Shown here in pieces: positions 54,131-64,000 of a stretch of DNA of 64,000 bases (positions within the stretch are counted from its first letter, which is position 1; the number at the start of each line of letters is the position of its first letter). The notes below the pieces were generated by a model, which was given only the letters and a program-made list of their open reading frames with translations, made no database searches and had not been told where the DNA came from. Both the position numbers and the translations under genes were made by a program. The stretch spans positions 3,534,001 to 3,598,000 of the forward strand of contig JAUCEF010000016.1 of NCBI GenBank assembly GCA_033558025.1. Direction: 5' to 3'. The stretch is from Phytophthora sp. 'mugwort' (taxonomy: Eukaryota; Oomycota; Peronosporomycetes; Peronosporales; Peronosporaceae).

Positions 54131-55318
54131 CTACGCTTCAAGAAGACGAAGCAGTTGAACAGCACTTGGTCTTCGACTTGGCTCATGCTGGTAACACCCG
54201 ACGCCAATCACTCGAATGCGTCGAGGACAGTCTGGACTGAAGCTCGGACGCAACGTACCTTGCATTACTTCGTTCAAGATCTGAATCGGTTTTAGTGGCG
54301 TACCGAGAGGTGACAAGGCGTCGTGGAAAGGAGCGCTCGCTGTGTCGAGCTCCGTTAGTAACACGCCGAACGCGTAAATGTCTGACTTGGTACCGTACGG
54401 TCTGCCTCGTAAAACCTCTGGAGCGGACCAGTACGGCGCACTAGCAACGTGACTACGATGACTGTGTTCATCCAGACACGACGATTCAAAACCCGTTAGT
54501 TTCGGACTTATCGTCTCTGTGAGCAGCACGTTACTCGCTCGTAGATCGCGGTGGGCGACTGGTGTTGGCTGGCTGTGGAGATACACCAAGGCGCGAGCGA
54601 TACCGACTGCCAGTCGGTACTTGCCGTGCTCCCATGAGGCATCTGCGCCGTAATTTTGCAAGTATGTGAGTAAATCTCCCGACGGATAATGTTTCGTGAC
54701 CAGCATGACGTCGGCTACGTTTTTCCATGCTACACCCACCACCGTCACGATATTCGGATGAGCAAGCGTCGATATGATCTGGATGTGGTAAATAAACTCC
54801 TGGATGTGGCTCTTGTGAGAGCGTTTAGTTTTAAGTAGCCGCTTGACGACGACTTGTTGGTCCTGGTACTCGCCCAGTCGGACTTCTCGCGTCTGGCTCT
54901 TAGCCACTCTCGCTCGAAGCCTAATTTCCTTGTACGGGATCCTCTTCCTGGCCAAATTTTCATCTTCTTGAAGAATTCTCCAGACGTCGTGTGGTCCAGA
55001 GGCTGAGCTTAGTTCGTACGCTTCTCGACGGGTGGAAAACGTGTCCTCTCCACTCGCTTGACGGGATGCCTGGATCGTCCTGGAGCTCACGATGTCGCTT
55101 GACTGACCGAACTGAGAGAAAGAGATCCTCACCGTGCGATCGCTGTAATCGTTGGCGTCTTCACCTTTGCGTCCAGATTTCCCGCACTGTCGATGCATCC
55201 AACAGCAGCAAACGCCTCCAAGTAGGAGCAGCACAGTGACGACAATGATCGGTATAAGAAGTCCCAGGTTGAAGTTCCTGCTGCCATTTGATGCACTCAA
55301 AGAGTTGTGGCTCGACAT
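54131..55318 (-). CDS. Membrane-anchored TKL kinase without ectodomain, probable pseudokinase
   Basis: A 395-residue protein from ATG 55318. About 18 polar residues, then one TM (LGLLIPIIVVTVLLLLGGVCCCW), a Ser/Arg-rich juxtamembrane stretch, the shared motif LARKRIPYKEI and a kinase fold. The ATP lysine (VVVKRL), the catalytic loop Asp and Asn (AHRDLRASN) and APEVL are present. The glycine loop is lost (AKSQTREVRLG) and DFG reads GFE (KLTGFESS), so metal binding should be impaired. It has no ectodomain of its own; the broken ectodomain-TM gene directly upstream (55477-56843) lacks a kinase. A missed 5' exon is possible. Confidence 0.78.
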   Translation of the reverse strand: MSSHNSLSASNGSRNFNLGLLIPIIVVTVLLLLGGVCCCWMHRQCGKSGRKGEDANDYSDRTVRISFSQFGQSSDIVSSRTIQASRQASGEDTFSTRREAYELSSASGPHDVWRILQEDENLARKRIPYKEIRLRARVAKSQTREVRLGEYQDQQVVVKRLLKTKRSHKSHIQEFIYHIQIISTLAHPNIVTVVGVAWKNVADVMLVTKHYPSGDLLTYLQNYGADASWEHGKYRLAVGIARALVYLHSQPTPVAHRDLRASNVLLTETISPKLTGFESSCLDEHSHRSHVASAPYWSAPEVLRGRPYGTKSDIYAFGVLLTELDTASAPFHDALSPLGTPLKPIQILNEVMQGTLRPSFSPDCPRRIRVIGVGCYQHEPSRRPSAVQLLRLLEA

Positions 55319-55476
55319 CTTTTAGGCAAAAAAACAAATATGAACAGCTCGAGAGCAGCAGGCGGTGGACTCCACACAATCAGATCGAAAAAAAACGATG
55401 TCACCCACCAAAAAACAAAATTTCATCGTCCCAAAACGATATTTTTTGTCGTCTGGGCTCTACAATGAAGTTCTTC

Positions 55477-56843
55477 CTACTCGAAGAAATTGAACGTTTT
55501 CCTACACCAATTAACAAATCGTAGCCAGTAACCTACTCCGCGGCTGCGACTTTCATCTTCCACCGCCCACATGCGACCACCAACGAAGATATAGGTTGTA
55601 GGATGTGGCAAAGTATGGAAGCGACTCAATCGATGGCAATGGCGACATGCAACGATTGTTACCATGAGCAAAAGGAGAACGATCAACAAGATGAACAGAC
55701 GCCACCACAAACTGAAGCCACCGCCACGTCCCGTGCTGGACTCTGTTGTAGCCGATGCAGAGCCTTGGGACGATCCCAATGTTACTAATCTGGCGCCTTG
55801 CGACGGTGATTCAGACAATGCCGAAGGTTTTCCATACTCCAAGATCCAATTTGTGACCCAATCGGCCCTGTTTGGGGTAGTCATCCGAGCTGCGATCGAG
55901 TCTGGGGTGCTGTCGTTGCCGTAACACGGGATCACCAACGTCCCACGCTAATTGTCAGCAGGACATCCACCCATTCGGGTGGGTTGTTCGTCTCCAGTCG
56001 CTGTTGTGATCGAATAAAGCGTGTACTGGCAACCACACTCGGTTGTTCCTGCAAATTTGACGGCGCGAATGTCTGCAGCTGTGCTCCAATTGCCGTCCGT
56101 AGCCCACATTCGGGAATTCGAGCTCTCGTCGCTGTCAAATTCTTCCATAACGCACTTTGAAGCCGCTAACATCTGAACTGGACCGGCATTGCAAGTGGAA
56201 TACTGCTCGGTCGCACTACCGTTTGCTACTACACATGATAAAACTTCACATCCTGTGTTGCCTTAAACTCGGCAACAGACACTGTGATGTCGGTCATTGT
56301 TCTGTTATCGAGAGTCCACAGTTGGACGGCGCGACGGTCGGAGGTGACGGCGAATCCAGAGTCCCATAACACAGCACGCTGTAGCAGACCAGGAAGGTCT
56401 TCAAACGCCAACGAGATGGTCTCTAGTCTAGCTTGAACATCTGTAGGCACCGTATTCAACTCTATGCGATCCATTTCGTCGCCTGATTGGAACCGATCGT
56501 AGAGCTGCCGAGCAATATCCGACGCCGTATTATCAGCTACGAATGAACCGGAACCTTTAGGTGTAGATCCTGAAGAAGTCGATACCAACGTCGGTGCCGA
56601 CGAGCAATCACAGGCGCTGAAGCTATCATCAGCACTACCACGGGATGAAGTAGGCGGCGACGATGCGCTCGATCTCGAATTTGATATTGCCGACGAAATT
56701 ATTGAGGATGACGTCGGAGTCGCTGCTGGTGGCGAGCTAGCACGTGGCTGGTTGTCAGCTCCGTCTCCGCACGCGTTGGGGTAGCTCCAAGTAGGACAAA
56801 ACTGCAGCATAAAACCTGCTCCAACAATAAATTTCCACTTCAT
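55477..56843 (-). pseudogene. Receptor ectodomain-TM gene lacking a kinase, broken
   Basis: From ATG 56843: signal peptide MKWKFIVGAGFMLQF..., a Ser/Pro/Ala-rich stretch, then the cluster ectodomain (IARQLYDRFQSGDEMDRIEL, GLLQRAVLWDSGFAVTSDR, VQLWTLDNRTMTDI). A frameshift near 56245 precedes CEVLSCVVANGS and AASKCVMEEF. A TAG at 55948-55950 interrupts before LVIPCYGNDS. A TM follows (LFILLIVLLLLMVTIVA), then a short basic tail ending at 55477 with no kinase. It looks like the missing outer half of the gene at 54131, separated by about 160 bp, or a soluble-type receptor that decayed. Confidence 0.7.
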
Positions 56844-57047
56844 ATCGAGACAGAACCACAAAATGACCGACATACATGCATTAGGTCTCAACATTATCGG
56901 CGACCTACACTGGAAGTGGCTGCCACGAATCAGCCACGACCAACCAATCAGAACCGAGTATTCTTCCCACTTCAACTTACGTGTGTGGCTCACACTACCG
57001 TTAAGAAAATTTGTATTGACATGACACTTTGCGCATACTTACTAAGT

Positions 57048-57070
57048 AGCAGTAAGTATTACTTACTGCT
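57048..57070. repeat. Small perfect hairpin over a stop codon
   Basis: AGCAGTAAGTA-T-TACTTACTGCT, 11-bp arms. It includes the TAA stop of the kinase gene at 57063-59042. Confidence 0.85.
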
Positions 57071-59042
57071 CATCCCCGCCCCCCTGAAGCCCTTGCACTA
57101 GTTCCTTCGCTGTCGGGCGATCCTCTGGATCAATAGACAAGCAAGCTATTCCAACCTTCTGGATCCGAGGAGGGCAGCCCTTCGAGAAGGCCGGGCGCAG
57201 CTTACCCGACATGACGTCCTGCAGGATCTGGAATGGTTTCGGCTTCCCTCCCTGCTCCGTCGCCGCGTCCGAGTACGGGATCTTGCACGTGTCCAACTCC
57301 GTTAGAACGACACCGAACGAGTAGATGTCCGCCTGCTCCGTGTACCGCTTACCCTCTAGGATCTCCGGTGCCGTCCAGTACGGCGTACCCACTCCAGCCG
57401 TCATCGTGAGGTCGACAGTGTCACGACTGACGCCAAAGTCGATCAGCTTGGGCTCCAGTTTATCCGTCAGCAAAATGTTGTTCGACTTGAGGTCTCGATG
57501 GATTAAAGGCGGTGTACGGGCGTGCAGGTACTCGAGAGCTTGGGCGACACCAATGGCCATGTGGATCTTGTCTCGCGCCCATGACAACAGGTCTGCGTTG
57601 TTCTGCAAATAGTTTTGCAAGTTGCCCATAGGGAAGAACTCGAGCACCATCGTCAAATTGTTGAGACTGTTCCATGCGACGCCGATGAACTCGACGATGT
57701 GCGGGTGAACGAGACTAGCGCTCAGCTCGATCTCGGCGGCGAACGCCTGCACCTTCTCAGCCTTCTGATCTTTGGAGTGTAGTAGCCTCTTGGCAGCCAC
57801 CTTCTGTCCGTTGTACGTGCAAATCCAAACTTCCCCCGACGCTCCCTTGGAGACGGCTTTCTCAAACATCAAACTATCATACGGAATACGTTTGCCCTGA
57901 AGGTGGTCGCTGTCCAGCAGAATCTTGAGCGTCTTGTTGGACCCAGCACTCTCGTAATGACTCGAGAAGGTGGAGCCTTGTGTGGTGTGGTGGCTGGTCA
58001 TAGCACTAGGTCCTAGCATCATTTCTGGAGTGCCTAGATCCAAATACTGCGCCGTGTCCGTACCCGGCAGATGGGCAGCAGCAATTGATTTTTGCTCATT
58101 CCTCTTGGTTTTACGCTTCCACAAGAACCAGCCGAGACCGATCGCACCAAATACAACAACAGTGCCCAGAATAATAGGTACAAGCAGTATCTTGTCGAAG
58201 CCGGAGTCCTCCGCGAACTCGTCTTGGAGCCATGTCGTCACCCAGGCAGTTCCAGTCGGGACCGTCGTGTTTGCAGCCATGAACTCGTCCGAATATTGAT
58301 CCCGTCTATGGCAGGGGATAGTGACTGTCCCGTACCCCGTGGGACATTGACTCCAAGCCGGTTCCTTGGAACTAGCCACAGTGTGCACCACGTAGACGGA
58401 AAACGTCTCGTTCACGCCGTTGACGGGCTCTGTCCATACGTGATCTCGCAGCTCAATTTCCGGGGCGACGTCCGGGTCACCCCCGTTGGCCCACATGTTG
58501 CCCAAGTAGCTGCCAGCTCCCGGATCATCGAAGAGGTCAATGACACAGTGCGACGTATTGAGCATCTGCCAGCCAGTGCAATAGAGACTGTAGTAGGCCG
58601 TCTTGTCGTTCGGCTGGGAACAGTTTGTAAACGCGCAGTCCACGCTCGCGACTTCCCACTTTTGAATACCGATATTGTCCATCGTGCGGTTGTCCATGGG
58701 GTAGATCTGCACGGGCACATTACCAGGCGCGATGGCGAAACCCGTGTCCCAAAGCACCGCACGCTGAACGAGTCCGGGGAGGCTGTTGAAGTCGACGTTA
58801 ATAGCATGGAGACGTTGGGCCACTGCGATGGGGACCGAAGAGAGCTTCACTTGGTCGTCGGTGTCGCCGGCCTTGTAGCGAATGTAGAGCTGCTGCGCAA
58901 TGTCCGAGTTTGAGCCATTAAAGACGAAGGACGAGGACGAGGACGACGTTGTCTCTTCTAAACTGCGGAACGTCACAGTCTGGCCTTGGACGAAGGTCAG
59001 AGCTGCTGCTAGCCATACCGGGAACGCAGAGGTCAGCCGCAT
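57063..59042 (-). CDS. Receptor-like TKL protein kinase, catalytically complete
   Basis: A single-exon gene of 659 residues from ATG 59042, chosen because it begins a clear signal peptide (MRLTSAFPVWLAAALTFVQG). The ectodomain (about 21-285) has the cluster signature: SNSDIAQQLYIRYKAGD, SLPGLVQRAVLWDTGFAIA, six Cys (VDCAFTNC, LYC, SHC, SQC, IPC), and WVTTWL. One TM, LLVPIILGTVVVFGAIGLGW. The juxtamembrane motif is LQGKRIPYDSL. All kinase motifs are intact: SKGASGEVW, VAAKRL, the helix C Glu (AAEIEL), HRDLKSNN, DFGVSR, GTPYWTAPE. Ser/Thr activity at the plasma membrane is expected. Head-to-head with the active kinase at 59792. Confidence 0.92.
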   Translation of the reverse strand: MRLTSAFPVWLAAALTFVQGQTVTFRSLEETTSSSSSSFVFNGSNSDIAQQLYIRYKAGDTDDQVKLSSVPIAVAQRLHAINVDFNSLPGLVQRAVLWDTGFAIAPGNVPVQIYPMDNRTMDNIGIQKWEVASVDCAFTNCSQPNDKTAYYSLYCTGWQMLNTSHCVIDLFDDPGAGSYLGNMWANGGDPDVAPEIELRDHVWTEPVNGVNETFSVYVVHTVASSKEPAWSQCPTGYGTVTIPCHRRDQYSDEFMAANTTVPTGTAWVTTWLQDEFAEDSGFDKILLVPIILGTVVVFGAIGLGWFLWKRKTKRNEQKSIAAAHLPGTDTAQYLDLGTPEMMLGPSAMTSHHTTQGSTFSSHYESAGSNKTLKILLDSDHLQGKRIPYDSLMFEKAVSKGASGEVWICTYNGQKVAAKRLLHSKDQKAEKVQAFAAEIELSASLVHPHIVEFIGVAWNSLNNLTMVLEFFPMGNLQNYLQNNADLLSWARDKIHMAIGVAQALEYLHARTPPLIHRDLKSNNILLTDKLEPKLIDFGVSRDTVDLTMTAGVGTPYWTAPEILEGKRYTEQADIYSFGVVLTELDTCKIPYSDAATEQGGKPKPFQILQDVMSGKLRPAFSKGCPPRIQKVGIACLSIDPEDRPTAKELVQGLQGGGDEQ

Positions 59043-59791
59043 GACTGCGACGTGCGGGCGAATCTCGGAATGGCGAGACGTGGCGGGAGGGGTGGAAAAT
59101 CGATGGTCCAGTGCACGAGTTGACGTTGCACCAGATATCACATGTACCCATTGCTAACTTTGGATGAAGAAACGCCGTGTAAGTAGTGGCTGTTCGATCT
59201 GTACAGCGTTGCAAGAGAAAGTGTATGAATTCAGACGCTGCACAACTGTAGTTGGATGTTTTTTTAAGTGGCATCACTCGCTAGCTGTCGGATCTGCTGT
59301 TTCGAAGATCCTACGTCCTGCATCCACTCGCCCATAGGTCCAGCACAGATGACTGGATAAAAGTTACGATAGAACAGAGAGATCACCAAGGACCTCCAGT
59401 ACACGGTGCTACTGGCCCAGTAGTACTGGGACCGGATGGTGGCGCCTTGTAGTATATGTATGATCATCGACAATGGGTAAAGTGGTCAAGCAAGCAACGC
59501 AACTCGCCAGGCGGTAGACCGTCGACTTGTCTGTTTGTACCATAGGGGACGTTTGGTAAGTTACCAATAGTTACATGCACGCATCCGTTCAATATCTATG
59601 CTGGAAACATGCACGCATTCGTTTACTATCAAAAAAAAAAACTTCTCTCACTTGACACACGTGTACGGCATCTTGGTTTCACTTCAAGATCCTATATGCT
59701 TAGTACCTTGAAAGCGGTTTGTTCTCACGGGCTCAACATGATGCAACAACCGGCGGTTCACTGAACAGCCAGGGCTTGCGTGGCGCTGACC
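59043..59791. promoter_or_regulatory. Shared bidirectional upstream region of two active kinases
   Basis: 750 bp between divergently transcribed kinase genes. A poly-A run at 59632-59642 and an ACACGTGT E-box-like palindrome at about 59656-59663 are visible. No clear initiator was identified for either gene. No other gene is seen. Confidence 0.4.
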
Positions 59792-61915
59792 ATGGTCCAT
59801 TGCGCAACGCTTCATGGGGTACAACACTTCGTCGTTCCCTCACTCCCTCGCTTTTCTCCCGCCTACAGGAGCCCTCTCCACTCGACCTTTTACCGAACCT
59901 CCAGCATGAGGTTTGAGCGCACGCGACGTCTTTCGTCTGACGACGCGCTACTACCCACGAACGACCCGTTCTTTGACGGCACCAACTCCGACCTGGCAAG
60001 ACAGCTGTATCTACGGGCCAAAGCAGGTCGCTCGGCGTCGCAGTTCACCAACCTGATACTACCCAAGGCACTACAGGAACGCCTCGATGACCTCAATCTC
60101 GAGTGGGAGGCTCTGTCAGGTATCGGCCAACGTGCCTTATTGTGGGACTCGGGCTTCGGCGTCACGATGGACAACAAGGTCGTGCAGATGTGGACACTTG
60201 GAGGGCATTCGATGACCGACTTGGCTGTGCCTTTGACGCAGTTCAACGCCGTGGGCTGCACGGAGATGAACTGTACGCAACCCGGCACGACCACCAAAAG
60301 TTTAAGTAATTTGTACTGCAACGGGGAGCAGATACTCACAGCTGCTCGCTGCGTCGTCGAAGACTTCATTGAAGGGGATGAAATGCATCTCGCCATGTGG
60401 ATGACCGGTGGAAATCCCAACGTGATCCCGATGCCGCGCGTACGGAAACACGCCTGGACTGACAGTTACAGTAACATTTCATATGCTGTCGTTGCCGTGC
60501 ACACAGTGAGTTTCGACGATGAAGCGTTCTATGGCAAGTGTCCCAGTACACACCAAAACGACGGTTACGGATCGCTGGTGCTGCCATGTTACACCAATGC
60601 AAATATCTCGGATGCTGTGAGAAACGCAATGGAAGAAGTCCAAGGCAATAATTGGGTTTCACGATGGCTAGTGGAAGACTATTCCGGCAAGTCGAAATCT
60701 TCATCTGCGACCTCCAGGGACAACGGGGACGGGAGGCCCAACTGGATGCTGATCACTCCTATTGTCGCTGGCGTTGTTGTCGGTCTTTTTGTTGTGCTTT
60801 TTGTGCTGGTGAAAATAAAAAGGCAGCAGAACATCGAAGCTGATGCACTTGAACACTCGCTCATTGACCTCGAGACTCCCCATTCAAAAAGATTCAAGGA
60901 GGACCAAATATCTGAATTTGACCTCACCCCGGATAGATCCACTGCACCGACACTTGACAACATACTGTCGGGTTCACACCGAGGCGGTGACAAGACCATT
61001 AAGTTTTTGTCAAGCACCAGCACTGCAAGCGACTTCGATTTTGGGTCAAACCACACGCTACAAATTCTACTCGGAAGCGCGTTCCTGGCCGGAAAACGCC
61101 TTCAGTACGACACTCTGAGCCTTAAGAAATCGCTGTCCAAGGGGGCATGCGGAGAGGTATGGCTTGGAGAGTATCAGGGGCAGCGAGTCGCTATCAAACG
61201 GCTGTTGCAAGTCAAAGCCCATCGTGCCGATGAAGTCGAAAAGTTTGCACAGGAGATTGAGCTAAGTGCCAGCTTCATTCATCCAAACATTGTGTCTTTC
61301 ATTGGTGTGGCTTGGAGTAGTCTCAATAATCTAGTGATGGTGCTCGAGTACTTCCCGACGGGAGACTTGCAGGCGTATTTGGCCAAGAACGCCAACCTGT
61401 TGTCCTGGCCGAGAGACAAGCTTCACATTGCTGTTGGGGTCGCGCGTGCGCTCGAATATTTGCACGCTCGGTCACCTCCGTTGATCCATCGCGACCTCAA
61501 GTCGAAGAATATCTTGCTAACGAGTCAACTCGAGGCAAAACTCATCGACTTTGGGGTAAGCCGCAACCGGCAGGAGCACTCGATGACTGCTGGGGTTGGC
61601 ACACCATATTGGACTGCCCCCGAGATCCTGGAGGGCAAGCGCTACACGGAACAGGCAGATATTTACTCGTTTGGAGTGGTGCTAACGGAGTTGGACACAG
61701 GCAAGATCCCGTACCACGACGCCTTAACGTCTGAAGGCAAGAAGCTGAAACCATTCCAGATCTTGACTGATGTCATTGCTGGAATGCTGCGCCCCAGTTT
61801 CTCGGACGACTGTCCATCGCGAATCCGTCGTATCGGTGTAGCCTGTTGTCAGCATGATCCGTCACGACGACCTACTGCAGCACACGTAGCGGATATGTTG
61901 GAAGAAACAAATTAA
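59792..61915 (+). CDS. Receptor-like TKL protein kinase, catalytically complete
   Basis: 707 residues from ATG 59792. This start gives no convincing signal peptide (MVHCATLHGVQHFVV), so a 5' exon or a different start may be missed; MRFERTRRL at 59906 is another choice. The ectodomain shows TNSDLARQLYLRAKAG, GIGQRALLWDSGFGVTM, VQMWTLGGHSMTDL and six Cys (VGCTEMNC, LYC, ARC, GKC, LPC). One TM, PIVAGVVVGLFVVLFVLV. The juxtamembrane motif LAGKRLQYDTL precedes a full kinase: SKGACGEVW, VAIKRL, HRDLKSKN, DFGVSR, GTPYWTAPE, DPSRRPTA. Closest paralogue is the gene at 57063; the two are divergent. Convergent with the decayed copy at 62072. Confidence 0.9.
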   Translation: MVHCATLHGVQHFVVPSLPRFSPAYRSPLHSTFYRTSSMRFERTRRLSSDDALLPTNDPFFDGTNSDLARQLYLRAKAGRSASQFTNLILPKALQERLDDLNLEWEALSGIGQRALLWDSGFGVTMDNKVVQMWTLGGHSMTDLAVPLTQFNAVGCTEMNCTQPGTTTKSLSNLYCNGEQILTAARCVVEDFIEGDEMHLAMWMTGGNPNVIPMPRVRKHAWTDSYSNISYAVVAVHTVSFDDEAFYGKCPSTHQNDGYGSLVLPCYTNANISDAVRNAMEEVQGNNWVSRWLVEDYSGKSKSSSATSRDNGDGRPNWMLITPIVAGVVVGLFVVLFVLVKIKRQQNIEADALEHSLIDLETPHSKRFKEDQISEFDLTPDRSTAPTLDNILSGSHRGGDKTIKFLSSTSTASDFDFGSNHTLQILLGSAFLAGKRLQYDTLSLKKSLSKGACGEVWLGEYQGQRVAIKRLLQVKAHRADEVEKFAQEIELSASFIHPNIVSFIGVAWSSLNNLVMVLEYFPTGDLQAYLAKNANLLSWPRDKLHIAVGVARALEYLHARSPPLIHRDLKSKNILLTSQLEAKLIDFGVSRNRQEHSMTAGVGTPYWTAPEILEGKRYTEQADIYSFGVVLTELDTGKIPYHDALTSEGKKLKPFQILTDVIAGMLRPSFSDDCPSRIRRIGVACCQHDPSRRPTAAHVADMLEETN

Positions 61916-62071
61916 GATTCCTACTGTAAAACGAAACGATACTATGGAGCCTTGTGACAGTGAAGGCCACTATCTTGCATCTTTTGTAAGAAAAAGTCAC
62001 AGCTTTTACTGTACTCCCGGATGTTGTGCTTAAGTACAGGGGGGTTAACCCTGCGATAAGGGCTAACTACT

Positions 62072-63992
62072 CTATTCCAGTACAAGCTTTAGACACAAAT
62101 CTCGTGCGGTCGGTCGCTCTGCAGGATCGAGCGCTAGGCAACCTAGACCAATATGCTTAATACATAGAGGACAATCTTGCGGGAAATTTGGTCGTAGTCG
62201 ATCAGCCATCACATCTTGCAGAACGTCGAATGGATTTGTCATCCTTCCGTGCTCCGTCACAGCATCAGAGTACGGAGCTTCGCTCGTGTCAAGCTCCGAT
62301 AATACCACCCCGAATGAATAGATATCTGCCCGCTCAGTGTAGCGTTTACCTTGTAGCACTTCTGGTGCGGTCAGTATGCAGTTCCTATTCACTCGTCATA
62401 GTGAGATCGACTTTTTCACGACTCACAACAAAGTCGATCACCTTTGGTGCCATTTTGCTCGTCAGCAGAATGTTGCTCGACTTCAGGTCACGTCGGATTA
62501 GAGGCGGCTGGCGAGTGTGTGAATATTCCAGCGCTTGAGCTATCTCCATGGCAATGCGAAGCTTGTCTTTTGACCATGCCAGAAACTGTGCGTTTACCCT
62601 TAGATAGTGCTGGAGGTTTCCCACGGGCAGATATTCCATCACCATTACTAAATTATTCAACGTGTTCCACGCCACTCCGAAGAACTCGACAATATGCGGG
62701 TGAACAAGACTGGCGCTTAACTCGATCTCGTTGGCGAAAGCTTGCATGTGATGTGCGCTTTGTTGCTTCGTCCGTAGCAATCTCTTGATTGCCACCTTTT
62801 GTCCATTGTAGTCGCATAACCACACTTCCCCTGACGCTCCTTTCGAGCAAAGTTTCTCAAACGCGATACTCTCGTATGGAATGTGTTTCCCTTGCAGGTG
62901 CTCGCTACCCAGGAGGATCTGGAGCGTCGTGTTGGAGTACTGCACTGAGACATTGGACAACATGCGAGCTGAGCTGGCTGGTCACCGTCATTGGCCGAAG
63001 CACCATATCACGCCTACCTCCACCACAGAAGTGCGAAGTCGAGTTGAATCATAATCCGAACTATCTGTTGTGGATCTCATCTCTCCGGCTTTGTTTTTCC
63101 AATAGAACCAGCCAAGACCACGTACGATAACAACACCCCAGGAGGATCGGGATCAATAGCATCTTGTCAAAATCCGAACTCTGCGTAAACTCCTCTTCCA
63201 CCCGCCACGTTGTAACCCATGCACTACCGGTATATAACGTCGTGTTTGCACTCATATACGCGTCCGATCACTCGTCTCTTCGGTAACAGGGTACAGTCAG
63301 CGACGCGTACCCAGATGGACACACATCCCAAGCAGCGTCGTCCGCACTCGAGACCGTGTGTACCGCGTAGACCGAAAAGGTGATATTCCCTCCAAATTCC
63401 TTAGTGTCCTCCGTCCACGTGTGGTCTCTTAGTCGCAGCTCTATAGTCATGCCGGGGTCATCACCGACCGACCACATCATGCCCAAGAAGCTGCCAGCTC
63501 CAGAGTGTTCAAAGAGATCTACTACACAGTGAGATGCGTTGAGGATCTGATAGCCTGTGCAGAACTTGGTGTAGTAGGCCTCGACGTCGTTCGGCTGCGA
63601 GCAGTTGAGGAGTGAACAGTCCACACCAGCGACTTGGTCCTTTGAGATAGCGATATCAGGCATACTGTAGTTTCTCATAGTCCACATCTGGACCGCGTTG
63701 TTATCCGAGCGAGAGCACGAAGCCGGTGTCCCAGAGCCCTGCACGCTGGACAAGTCCCGGGAGGTCATTAAAGTCGATGTTTAAAGGGTACAGACGCTCA
63801 ATCACAGCGACAGGAACGGATTTGAGCTTGACTTGGGGACGTGTATCCCCACCCTTGTCGCGGACGTAGAGCTGCCGGACAATGTCAGAGTTGGTGCCAT
63901 CAACTCTCCCCAAATCCGGAATGTGGTCGTTTGACCCTGTAAAAGCAGCTGTAGATCGCTGTGAACAGTGCGAGGTGAGCGAACGCGCGCAT
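62072..63992 (-). pseudogene. Receptor-like TKL kinase pseudogene
   Basis: A full-length but decayed member. It has a signal peptide start (MRAFAHLALFTAIYS) at 63992 and a frameshift near 63930. The ectodomain shows TNSDIVRQLYVRDKGGD and LPGLVQRAGLWDTGF, another shift near 63705, then the Cys pattern (VDCSLLNC, KFC, SHC, DVC, VPC) and a TGA at 63268-63270. The TM region is frameshifted. The kinase shows SKGASGEVW and VAIKRL intact, but RRDLKSSN for HRDLK and DFV for DFG, then a stop and shift in the activation loop (about 62385-62395). The C-lobe LTAPEVLQGKRYTERADIYS follows. It is closest to the gene at 57063. Confidence 0.88.
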
Positions 63993-64000
63993 GGTCGCGA

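Noticed and set aside
58092..58913. 273-codon plus-strand ORF
   Set aside because: Exactly antisense to the ectodomain and TM of the intact kinase at 57063-59042; no motif.
1..64000. RXLR or Crinkler effector genes
   Set aside because: I looked for a signal peptide followed by RXLR/EER or LFLAK motifs and found none I could support.

Overview
The window is a gene-sparse, transposon-rich stretch of a eukaryotic genome that looks like a Phytophthora-type oomycete. The evidence is a tandem family of receptor-like TKL kinases, SHAQKYF-class MYB proteins, intact genes with no introns or one short GT-AG intron (63-77 bp), a candidate initiator/FPR core promoter, and decayed transposases of piggyBac, PIF/Harbinger, pogo/Tigger, Tc1/mariner, Helitron and Gypsy types. 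All family names were assigned by reading motifs; no database was searched. I saw no rRNA, tRNA or CRISPR array.

Layout. 1-8.2 kb is transposon debris: a Gypsy chromodomain tail, a piggyBac gene split into opposite strands, an AT-hook/Harbinger remnant, and a SANT-like gene broken by palindromic repeats. 8.3-12.2 kb has three intact genes: two convergent MYB genes and a C1-like plus VPS9-domain Rab5-GEF candidate. 12.2-25.2 kb is again transposons: two pogo-like, two Harbinger-like and one Tc1/mariner element with inverted repeats, plus one small spliced Cys-rich gene fragment. 25.3-30.2 kb is a housekeeping island: a third MYB paralogue, a FAIM-like multidomain protein, and the GPN-loop GTPase GPN1. 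30.4-51.3 kb is nested mobile DNA. A Gypsy element (32165-40220, target duplication CTTTG) sits inside the gag of a gag-only LTR element. The Gypsy element carries its own internal inversion. Further on are a Helitron helicase, two kinase pseudogenes, a second gag-only copy, and an LTR split by a TA-targeting DNA transposon.

51.5-64 kb is the main biological locus, a cluster of receptor-like TKL kinases. Two have canonical catalytic residues (57063-59042 minus; 59792-61915 plus). Two have open kinase reading frames with lost catalytic motifs (51532-53899; 54131-55318). One is an ectodomain-TM gene without a kinase, itself broken (55477-56843). One is a decayed full-length copy (62072-63992). 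The family shares a roughly 250-residue ectodomain with six conserved cysteines that I cannot assign to a named domain. Intact catalytic receptors beside pseudokinase paralogues suggest, by inference only, receptor/co-receptor partnerships.
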